Assembly: GCF_963378085.1 (NCBI RefSeq)
Contig: NZ_OY726395.1
Location: 5,137,668 to 5,201,667, forward strand
DNA length: 64,000 nucleotides
Reading direction: 5' to 3'
DNA from: Mycolicibacterium sp. MU0050
GTDB lineage: Bacteria; Actinomycetota; Actinomycetes; Mycobacteriales; Mycobacteriaceae
Part shown: piece by piece, positions 7,488 to 14,633 of the stretch
Numbering within the stretch: the stretch's first letter is position 1
Layout: the number at the start of each line of letters is the position of its first letter
Translations under genes and position numbers: made by a program
Notes under the pieces: generated by a model
Told to the model about the DNA's origin: nothing
Databases searched by the model: none
The model's input: the letters and a program-made list of their open reading frames with translations, nothing else

Positions 7488-10400
7488 CTACCGCGCCATG
7501 TTCGCGAACCGCGACAGGTGCAGCTGGTGCGCCACGGTGATGGTCGCGGTGGGCCCGTTGCGGTGCTTGCCGAGGATGATGTCGGCCTCGCCGCCGCGCG
7601 GGTCGTCGCGGTCGAACGCGTCGGGGCGGTGCAGCAGCATCACCATGTCGGCGTCCTGTTCCAGCGAGTTGTGCGCCGTGATCCCTTGTGCCACAAAGTT
7701 ACTGGTCCCCGGCACGGTGCCGTCGTAGACGTCATGCTCACCGATGCTGGTGATCTCGACGATCTCGTCCCAGAACACGTCGTTGGTCGCCAGGTCGTGC
7801 AGCTCACGGTCCTCGAGCAACGCGGCCACGCGGTGCAACCTCGCACGGCTCGGCGCGTGCTTCCACAGCGTCGAACCGCAGAACTGGGTCTCCATCGCAG
7901 CCGCGAACTTACGGTGCGACATCCCGGCCTCGGTCAGTGCCGACTTCACCTGTTGCCAGACCGATTTCGGCACTGTGTCGAGGTTGGTGTTGCGCTCGAT
8001 TCCTTCGAGCTTGGCCACGACCTCGCGCGCCGCGACACCGCGGGCACCGTTGACACCCACGTGGGCCAGGAACCGCTTCTGGTTCTCGCCGCCGTAGATG
8101 TACAGGTGCCAGGAGTCCCGGTAACCGGCCTTCGTGACCCGTTTGATCCGCGCGTACACCCCGACCCGCAGCAGCAGCTGGGCGACGTCACCGGCCAACT
8201 GGCGGCTCGTCGTCGCGTAGTACACCCGCGCCTGACCGGCCTTGGCGTCCCAGCGCACCGACCCGTCGGTGGCCCACAGGTGATTCAGAAACAGCGCAAC
8301 CTGATCATTGGGGAGGGCGAAAACCTCCTTGGGAACGAGCTTCTCATAGCTGCGCTTGCCGAACAGCCCCAGCTTGTCCAGCCACGCGGCGATCGGATTG
8401 CGCTTGCCGTGAGTCAGCCGATACGGCGCCGGCAACCGCAGCGTCGTCACCCGCGCCGCCGGGTACTCGTCGCGGATCGGAGTCACACCGAAGTGCGCTG
8501 CAGCGGTCGCCACCGCCGATAGGTTGGCCCCGTCGATCGAGGCGTACCGGACCGGTTGACGCTTCACACATGAGCCGTCGCCGATCATGTAGGCCAACAT
8601 CACGACCTCGGAGTCGTGCATGCGCTCGGTGTACACCGGCTCCGGCACACGCCGCGGCGTGGCCAGCCGGTCACCGACGGTCAACTCGCCCAACGGAACC
8701 CACCCGTCGACGGTGAGGAACGGATGGTTGGCGGTGGCCTCCACCTCGCGGCCGGAGGCCAGCCGGAGCTTGAACACCTCTTTGCGCCCGCTGGGGAACA
8801 CGTTGGTCATGGGCCGGGCGACCATGCGGTTGCGCTCGTCCAGCGACCACACCAGCGGCCGCTCGCCGGTGGCCATCAGCTCCCCGAAGGTCACCTCGGC
8901 ACCGGTGTCCGCCCGCAGGATCCGGGTATTGGCCGTCATACAGCCCGACTCACGAAGGTCGGACACCTGCGGCTTCTTGTCGGTGCGCTGCTCGGGCCCA
9001 CGGTTGAGCTGGCTGATCGCCACCACCGGCACGTCGAGCTCCTTGGCCATCAGCTTGAGCTGGCGGGAGAAGTCCGAGACCTCCTGCTGCCGCGACTCGT
9101 ACTTCTTACCGGAGCTCATCAACTGCATGTAGTCGACCACGATCAGCCGCAGATCCGACTTCTGAGACAGCCGCCGCGCCTTGGCGCGGATCTCCATCAT
9201 GGTCAGGTTGGGCGAATCGTCGATGAACAGCGGAGCCTCGCTGATCTCACTCATCCGCCGGGCCAGCCGGGTCCAGTCGTCGTCGCTCATCCGGCCGGAG
9301 CGCATGTCGCCGAGCTTGATCTTCGCCTCGGCCGACAGCAGCCGCATCACGATCTCGGACTTGCTCATCTCCAGCGAAAAGATGACGCTGGCCATCTGGT
9401 GCTTGATCGAGCAGGACCGCATGAAGTCCAGCCCCAGCGTCGAGTTGTGCGTCGGCACCATGCCCGGCCCGGCCAGGTACAGGTGGGCTGGGTTGTCGAC
9501 CTCCACGCAGCGCACGGGCACGCTGGGCCGCCGGCGGACGTCGGCGATCCGCACGACCGGGGCTAGCAGGGCGGTACCCCCGGCGCCGGACGCGCCGCCG
9601 GCCACGTCGGCAACGACGGTGTGCAGTCCGGCCCGCAATCCGGCCGTCGTCCGGATCCCGTCGTCGGTCGGCCACTGATGCTGGGCATCGGCGATGATCA
9701 CCGTGCCGTCGGAGAACTCGACCTCGAAGCAGGGCCGGCCGAGCATCACCTCGGTGGCCGCCACCACCCGCGTGGGTGCCCCGTCGGCGTCGAGCAACTC
9801 GTCGCCCACCGCGACGTCACCCATCGTGGTCCAGCCGCTGGGCGTGGGCAGCGGGGTGTCGAGCGCGAGGGCCTTCCCGACACCCGGGCGCGCCGCGATG
9901 ATGATCATCTGGCCGGCGTGCAGGCCGTTGGTGACGTCGTCGAGTTCGGTGAAGCCGGTGGGCACACCGCGGGCGATGCCGCCGTTGGAGGCGATCGCGT
10001 CGATCTCGTCCATCGTCGGCTGCAGCAGGTCCTCCAGCGGGACGAAGTCCTCGGTGGCCCGCCGGTCGGTGATGTCGTACATCTCGGCCTGGGCACGGTC
10101 GACCACCTCGGCCACGTCGGCGCCCTCCGCGCCCGCGTAGCCGTACTGGACCACCCGGGTGCCGGCCTCCACGAGCCGGCGCAGCAGCGCCTTCTCGGCC
10201 ACGATGCCCGCGTAGTAGCCAGCGTTGGCCGCCGTCGGCACCGTCGAGATCAGGGTGTGCAGATAGGGCGCCCCGCCGATGCGGCGCAGCAGCCCGCGAC
10301 GGTCCAGTTCCGCCGCCACGGTGACCGCGTCGGCCGGCTCGCCGCGCCCGTAGAGGTCCAGGATCGCGTCGTAGACGTTCTGATGCGCGGGACGGTAGAA

Positions 10401-10571
10401 GTCCCCGGGACGCAGCCGCTCCAACACGTCGGCGATGGCGTCCTTGCTCAGCAGCATCCCACCGAGCACCGACTGCTCGGCGGCCATGTCCTGCGGCGGC
10501 TGCCGACCGAAGTCCTCACTGGGCGGCGGACCATCCATGCCCGGCTGCCCGAGATCATCAACTACGGCCAT
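7488..10571 (-). CDS. dnaB: Replicative DNA helicase DnaB with two inteins
   Basis: DnaB is the hexameric 5'-3' helicase at the replication fork. The precursor is 1,027 residues from the ATG at 10571, which has GGGGGAG ten bases upstream; an in-frame TTG/GTG-type start at 10601 is less likely. After removal of two inteins the extein is about 459 residues, normal for DnaB. The N-terminal DnaG-interacting domain (AAEQSVLGGMLLS) is followed by the RecA-like core. Walker A ARPGVGK-S is split by intein 1 between Lys and Ser. Walker B is LRLIVVDYMQLM. Intein 2 splits DLRESG-SLEQDAD. Splicing is required for any helicase activity. It lies downstream of rplI but is separated from it by about 0.5 kb, so it probably has its own promoter. 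Confidence 0.97.
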   Translation of the reverse strand: MAVVDDLGQPGMDGPPPSEDFGRQPPQDMAAEQSVLGGMLLSKDAIADVLERLRPGDFYRPAHQNVYDAILDLYGRGEPADAVTVAAELDRRGLLRRIGGAPYLHTLISTVPTAANAGYYAGIVAEKALLRRLVEAGTRVVQYGYAGAEGADVAEVVDRAQAEMYDITDRRATEDFVPLEDLLQPTMDEIDAIASNGGIARGVPTGFTELDDVTNGLHAGQMIIIAARPGVGKALALDTPLPTPSGWTTMGDVAVGDELLDADGAPTRVVAATEVMLGRPCFEVEFSDGTVIIADAQHQWPTDDGIRTTAGLRAGLHTVVADVAGGASGAGGTALLAPVVRIADVRRRPSVPVRCVEVDNPAHLYLAGPGMVPTHNSTLGLDFMRSCSIKHQMASVIFSLEMSKSEIVMRLLSAEAKIKLGDMRSGRMSDDDWTRLARRMSEISEAPLFIDDSPNLTMMEIRAKARRLSQKSDLRLIVVDYMQLMSSGKKYESRQQEVSDFSRQLKLMAKELDVPVVAISQLNRGPEQRTDKKPQVSDLRESGCMTANTRILRADTGAEVTFGELMATGERPLVWSLDERNRMVARPMTNVFPSGRKEVFKLRLASGREVEATANHPFLTVDGWVPLGELTVGDRLATPRRVPEPVYTERMHDSEVVMLAYMIGDGSCVKRQPVRYASIDGANLSAVATAAAHFGVTPIRDEYPAARVTTLRLPAPYRLTHGKRNPIAAWLDKLGLFGKRSYEKLVPKEVFALPNDQVALFLNHLWATDGSVRWDAKAGQARVYYATTSRQLAGDVAQLLLRVGVYARIKRVTKAGYRDSWHLYIYGGENQKRFLAHVGVNGARGVAAREVVAKLEGIERNTNLDTVPKSVWQQVKSALTEAGMSHRKFAAAMETQFCGSTLWKHAPSRARLHRVAALLEDRELHDLATNDVFWDEIVEITSIGEHDVYDGTVPGTSNFVAQGITAHNSLEQDADMVMLLHRPDAFDRDDPRGGEADIILGKHRNGPTATITVAHQLHLSRFANMAR
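7668..8942 (-). other. DnaB intein 2 with LAGLIDADG endonuclease
   Basis: The 425-residue intein starts with Cys (CMTANTRIL) and ends GITAHN with +1 Ser, the class 1 layout. The block B motif ATANHPFLT is present. The homing endonuclease motifs are MLAYMIGDGS (block C) and FLNHLWATDGS (block E), each keeping the catalytic Asp, so the endonuclease may be active. Insertion is between RESG and SLEQD, in the conserved helicase motif downstream of Walker B. Confidence 0.92.
9444..9872 (-). other. DnaB intein 1, class 3 mini-intein in the P-loop
   Basis: The 143-residue intein lies between GVGK and STLGL of DnaB. It begins with Ala (ALALDTPLPT), so the class 1 N-terminal nucleophile is missing. 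It carries the Trp-Cys-Thr triplet that defines class 3 inteins: Trp in block B (DAQHQWPT), Cys in block F (VRCVEVDN) and Thr in block G (VPTHN). The C-terminal residue is Asn and the +1 residue Ser. There is no endonuclease domain. In class 3 inteins the block F Cys makes the first branched thioester. Confidence 0.9.
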
Positions 10572-11017
10572 ACGGCTACTGCTCCCCCTGTCCTCACACA
10601 ACCAAACACCTGTTCGACACCACGGACCGACGGTAAGTCAGGGCACCGACAAGTATTCACCGAAAAAGTCCCAGGGCCCCGACCCCACGCCGCTTCGCGC
10701 CGAGTCGACCGTAGACGTTGCTGGCGGCCAACGGAACCACCCCTGTTAGCGAACCTGTGCACTGCGTGTGCATAGCTGTGGGTTGCCATGTTAGGGGGGT
10801 GGGGAGAACCTGTGGAGAACCCGGCCCGCGTACGGCATCTCCGCAGACCAGGGCATCACAGGAAGCTCACAGCACTGTGGATGGCAACCCCGACGGCGTG
10901 TCGTGCCAGGTTGCGGTCTCGGGCGTGTTGTGTTGCGTCCGGTGGTGCACCAGGTTAACGGCGCGTGAGGTTCGCTGCGCAACCTACGCCACGGTCAGTT
11001 CGCCAGCAGATACAGCA
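10572..11017. other. Non-coding region upstream of dnaB
   Basis: About 450 bases hold no convincing gene. It should contain the dnaB promoter. Two DnaA-box-like 9-mers are visible on the minus strand: TTCTCCACA (10811-10819) and a poorer CCATCCACA (10876-10884). No clear -10/-35 pair was picked out. Confidence 0.5.
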
Positions 11018-11056
11018 ACTCCCCGGTAGCCGCCGAAAAGGCGACCACCGGGGAGT
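11018..11056 (-). terminator. Terminator hairpin after rplI
   Basis: The perfect 10-bp arms ACTCCCCGGT (11018-11027) and ACCGGGGAGT (11047-11056), plus an inner GCC/GGC pairing, form a strong GC-rich hairpin 42 bases past the rplI stop. There is no U-tract, as is common in mycobacteria. It marks the end of the rpsF-ssb-rpsR-rplI operon. Confidence 0.75.
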
Positions 11057-11097
11057 ATTGACGCTGAAGCCGATTTACGGCGACGTGGCCGAGTGAA

Positions 11098-11553
11098 CTA
11101 CTCGGCGACGACCTCCACCGGCACGGTGACGTTCAGGCCCGAGTGCAGGTGCACCTCGACCGAATGGGTGCCGAGCGCCTTGATGTGACCCTTGGGCAGG
11201 TCGACGGCGCGCTTGTCCAGGCTCGGTCCGCCGGCCTTCTTGATGGCCGCCACCACGTCGCCCGGGGTGACCGAGCCGAACAGCTTGCCGGAGTCGCCGG
11301 CGGTCTTCACGCTCAACGAGACCGACTCCAGGGCCTCGATGGCGGCCTTGAGTTCCTTGGCGTGGTCGAGGTCGCGCACGGTCTTGATCTCCTGCGCGCG
11401 CCGGATCTCGTCGGCCTGGCGCTGGGCGCCGCGGGTCGCGATGATCGCCAGCCCGCGGGGCAGCAGGTAGTTACGGCCGTAGCCGTCCTTGACCTCTACG
11501 GTGTCGCCGGCCGAACCGAGCTTGTCCACCTCAGCGGTGAGAATGAGCTTCAT
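11098..11553 (-). CDS. rplI: 50S ribosomal protein L9
   Basis: L9 is a large-subunit protein that binds 23S rRNA near the base of the L1 stalk. The 151-residue product has the conserved N-terminal domain [21 protein letters not shown] with [14 protein letters not shown], then the long connecting helix and a C-terminal domain ([15 protein letters not shown]). It is the last gene of the rpsF-ssb-rpsR-rplI operon and is followed by a strong hairpin. Confidence 0.97.
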   Translation of the reverse strand: MKLILTAEVDKLGSAGDTVEVKDGYGRNYLLPRGLAIIATRGAQRQADEIRRAQEIKTVRDLDHAKELKAAIEALESVSLSVKTAGDSGKLFGSVTPGDVVAAIKKAGGPSLDKRAVDLPKGHIKALGTHSVEVHLHSGLNVTVPVEVVAE

Positions 11554-11587
11554 GATCTGGTGTTTCCGTTTCTAGCCGTGTCGGGGG

Positions 11588-11848
11588 TCAGCGAGTGCTC
11601 GACGTGAAGGGCAGCAGCGCCACCTCGCGGGCGTTCTTCACGGCGACGGCGACGTCGCGCTGATGCTGCACGCAGTTACCGGTCACCCGACGGGCACGGA
11701 TCTTGCCGCGCTCGGAGATGTAGGTGCGCAGCAGCTGGGTGTCCTTGTAGTCGATGACCTGGTTCTTGCCCTTCTTGGAGCAGAACACGCACTTGCGGGT
11801 CTTGACCGGCTTCTCGGGCGCGGGACGACGCTTGTTGGCCTTGGCCAT
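11588..11848 (-). CDS. rpsR: 30S ribosomal protein S18, zinc-binding (C+) form
   Basis: S18 is a small-subunit protein that pairs with S6. The 86-residue product keeps the Cys motif KCVFC and a later Cys (GNCVQHQ), the zinc-ribbon form. Mycobacteria usually also have a Cys-free paralogue induced under zinc starvation; this one is the housekeeping copy by context, between ssb and rplI. The gap to rplI is 34 bases. Confidence 0.95.
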   Translation of the reverse strand: MAKANKRRPAPEKPVKTRKCVFCSKKGKNQVIDYKDTQLLRTYISERGKIRARRVTGNCVQHQRDVAVAVKNAREVALLPFTSSTR

Positions 11849-11893
11849 GGTTGTTCTCTTTCTGTACTGCTGAAGGTTTGTGTTTGGAGAGGG

Positions 11894-12412
11894 TTAGAAG
11901 GGGGGCTCGTCGTCGGCCCCGCCGAAGGAACCCGATGCCGGGGCGCTGCCCCACGGGTCCTCGGCCGGTGCGGACGAGCCGCCACCACCGGCGGCCGCGC
12001 GGGATCCCCCGCCGCCACCGCCGCCGAATCCGCCACCGCCGCCACCGCGACTGACCTTGTTGACCTTGGCCGTCGCGTAACGCAGGGACGGGCCGATCTC
12101 GTCGACCTCGAGCTCCATCACCGTGCGCTTCTCGCCCTCGCGGGTCTCGAAGGAACGCTGCTTGAGTCGGCCCTGGACGATGACACGGGCACCACGGGTC
12201 AGGCTCTCGGCGACGTTCTCCGCCGCCTCCCGCCAGATGTTGCACCGCAGGAACAGCGCCTCGCCGTCCTTCCACTCGCCGCTCTGGCGATCGAACATGC
12301 GCGGCGTCGAGGCCACCGTGAAGTTGGCCACGGCGGCACCCGACGGGGTGAAACGCAGTTCCGGATCGGCGGTCAGGTTTCCGACGACGGTGATGATCGT
12401 GTCACCAGCCAC
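11894..12412 (-). CDS. ssb: Single-stranded DNA-binding protein
   Basis: SSB coats single-stranded DNA during replication and repair. The 172-residue product has an N-terminal OB fold (about residues 1-115: [38 protein letters not shown]), a flexible Gly-rich linker with two Gly-runs, and the acidic tip DDEPPF that recruits partner proteins. It lies between rpsF and rpsR, the usual ribosomal-ssb operon, and near dnaB. Confidence 0.97.
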   Translation of the reverse strand: MAGDTIITVVGNLTADPELRFTPSGAAVANFTVASTPRMFDRQSGEWKDGEALFLRCNIWREAAENVAESLTRGARVIVQGRLKQRSFETREGEKRTVMELEVDEIGPSLRYATAKVNKVSRGGGGGGFGGGGGGGSRAAAGGGGSSAPAEDPWGSAPASGSFGGADDEPPF

Positions 12413-12501
12413 TGGGTCCTCCTCAAGTCCTGGTCGAGCAACGGTGTAGGTCTAGGCTTCCGCAGGCGAGCCTACGGAAGCGCGGTGACGACCACCGGGC
12501 T

Positions 12502-12792
12502 TCAGTGCTTGTCGGTCCGCATCACCTTGGTGCGCAGAACCGACTCGTTCAGACCGAGCTGACGGTCGAGTTCGCTCACGGTGGCGGGCTCGGCCTTGAC
12601 GTCGATGACCGCGTAGATGCCCTCGACATGCTTGGCGATCTCGTACGCCAGGCGGCGCCGGCCCCAGATGTCGACCTTGTCAACGGTGCCGCCGTCCTTG
12701 CGGATGACGTTCAGGAACGTCTCCAGCGAGGGAGCTACGGTTCGCTCGTCGAGTGTGGGGTCGAGGATGACCATGATTTCGTATGGACGCAT
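12502..12792 (-). CDS. rpsF: 30S ribosomal protein S6
   Basis: S6 is the 96-residue small-subunit protein that dimerises with S18. It has the typical start [19 protein letters not shown] and core [22 protein letters not shown] strong ribosome-binding site GGAGGTGA lies upstream of ATG 12792. It is the first gene of the operon; its promoter should lie in the short stretch before 12876. Confidence 0.97.
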   Translation of the reverse strand: MRPYEIMVILDPTLDERTVAPSLETFLNVIRKDGGTVDKVDIWGRRRLAYEIAKHVEGIYAVIDVKAEPATVSELDRQLGLNESVLRTKVMRTDKH

Positions 12793-12875
12793 AAGGAACC
12801 CATCACCTCCTATGGTCTTCTCGGCCGCGGCGTGTCCGCGGCAGGAGGGTCGCCTGCGTCGGCAACCGGATCAGG

Positions 12876-14633
12876 CTACAGGAACCGCCGGTCACCTGCG
12901 AAATCCGCAGCCGCGGGCGCCGCGCTGACCTGCGGCCGGTCCGCCGGCGGGCCCAGCGGGGCGGGCCGGGGCCGCAACCACCGCGGCAGCCACCCCGGCG
13001 GGGCGTCGGGCGCCCGGTCGAAGACCCCGCCCACTGGGTCGTCGATCCGCCCGGACCACCGCACCAGGTCCTGCTGGGGTCGGTAGATCTGCCGGATGAT
13101 CAGCACGCACAGCCCCAGCACCGCGAGGTCACGCAGCAGCACCGTTGCGGTGAACCACTGCTCCGGCAGACCGCGGTTCGCCTCGCCGTAGAGGTAGTAC
13201 ATCCGCGGCACCCAGACCAGGGCGTCAATGGTCATCCACGCCAACAGGATCCGACGATGCGGCAGCGCCAACACCGCCAGCGGCACCAGCCACAGCGAGA
13301 ACTGCGGGCTCCACACTTTGTTGGTCAGCAGGAACGCGGCCACCACCAGGAACGCCAACTGCGCCACCCGCGGCCGCTGCGGCGCGGTCAACGCGATGTA
13401 CCCGATGCCGACGCAACACAGCACGAACAGCACGGCGACCACGGTGTTGAGCACCGTCGGCGGCTCCCAGAACCCCAGGTCCGAATCGAACCCGCCCCAC
13501 CCGGTGAAGGACTTCACCACGTTGTACAGCGAGTCCATGTCGTCGCCGCGGCGGGTGTTGAGCCGGAAGAACTCCGACCAGCCGCGCGGGAACAGCAGCA
13601 TGATCGGCAGGTTCACCACCAGCCACGCGGTGATCGCGGCCAGCAGCGCGCGGCCCACCTCGACGAGTCGCCCGGTGCGCACCCCGAGCAGCAGCAGCGG
13701 GGCCAACAGCAACAGCGGATACAGCTTGGCGGCCACCCCCAGGCCGATCAGCACCCCGGCCAGCACGGGCCGGCGCCGCGCCCACGCCAGCAGTGCCCCG
13801 GTCGCGAAAGCCGTTGCCAGCGCATCGAAGTTGGTGAAGATCTGGAAGATCACCAGTGGGGAGGCGGCCACCAGCGCGGCGTCCCAGATGCGGCGGCCGG
13901 CCAGCCGCGCCGTCGCCCACACCGTGGCCAACCAGGCCAGCGCCAACCCGAGCGCGACGATGTCGAAGAACATCACCACCTCGGCGACCTTGGGCAGCGC
14001 AATGGACGCGGTCAGGGCCGTGTAGGTCTTGGCCAGCGCCATCGACACGTACTGGTAGAGCCCGGTCAGGACCGGATACTCCATGTAGCGCACCGCCGGG
14101 GTGCCGTCGTACTGCTGGCGCGGCTCGCCGCTGCTGTCGGTCTCCAACCAGCTGGACTTGTACGGAAACTTCCCCTGGCTCAACAACTCCGCGCCGTACA
14201 ACGGCACGGTGTCCGAGTAACACAGTTGGTAGTAGGCCCGCTGCTGATCCCAGTTGGCCACCATCTGCGCCGGGCTGCCCTCCCCCACGGTCTGCAGGCA
14301 CGGCGATTTGGTCACCCACCCCAGTGCGAGGAACACCAGCGCGAGGGCGAACATCACCCGCAGCGGCGTGGCGAAGCGGCTACGGCCGATCAGCGCGTGG
14401 CGCCCGACCGGGCCGCCGATGACCTCCGACAGCGCCGCCCCGACGGGGTCGGTGCGGCTGGGGAAGTCGCGGTCATCGGCACTGCGCAGATCGCCGGCCA
14501 GCGGCAGCGGCGACACCGTGACGCGGTCGGGTTCCGCGGGTGCCTGCGCACCCGGCCCCGCCCCGGTCTGGGCGCGGGCCTTCTCGTAGAGCTCGTCGTG
14601 CGGCTCGTCTGCGTCCTGGTGACCCGGCGTCAC
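12876..14633 (-). CDS. GT87/DUF2029-type polytopic membrane glycosyltransferase (Rv0051 homologue)
   Basis: This is a 585-residue membrane protein. After a roughly 85-residue cytosolic N-terminus come about ten hydrophobic segments (VMFALALVFLALGWV, VLAGVLIGLGVAAKLYPLLLLAPLLLLGV, TVVAVLFVLCCVGIGYIAL, AFLVVAAFLLTNKVWSPQF and others). The KVWSPQFSLWLVPL-type loop and the Asp-containing early periplasmic loop fit polyprenyl-phosphate-sugar-dependent GT-C enzymes. I place the start at GTG 14633, which overlaps the ponA1 stop (GTGA); the frame is open further upstream but antisense-like. The acceptor is unknown; coupling to ponA1 suggests an envelope role. Confidence 0.85.
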   Translation of the reverse strand: MTPGHQDADEPHDELYEKARAQTGAGPGAQAPAEPDRVTVSPLPLAGDLRSADDRDFPSRTDPVGAALSEVIGGPVGRHALIGRSRFATPLRVMFALALVFLALGWVTKSPCLQTVGEGSPAQMVANWDQQRAYYQLCYSDTVPLYGAELLSQGKFPYKSSWLETDSSGEPRQQYDGTPAVRYMEYPVLTGLYQYVSMALAKTYTALTASIALPKVAEVVMFFDIVALGLALAWLATVWATARLAGRRIWDAALVAASPLVIFQIFTNFDALATAFATGALLAWARRRPVLAGVLIGLGVAAKLYPLLLLAPLLLLGVRTGRLVEVGRALLAAITAWLVVNLPIMLLFPRGWSEFFRLNTRRGDDMDSLYNVVKSFTGWGGFDSDLGFWEPPTVLNTVVAVLFVLCCVGIGYIALTAPQRPRVAQLAFLVVAAFLLTNKVWSPQFSLWLVPLAVLALPHRRILLAWMTIDALVWVPRMYYLYGEANRGLPEQWFTATVLLRDLAVLGLCVLIIRQIYRPQQDLVRWSGRIDDPVGGVFDRAPDAPPGWLPRWLRPRPAPLGPPADRPQVSAAPAAADFAGDRRFL

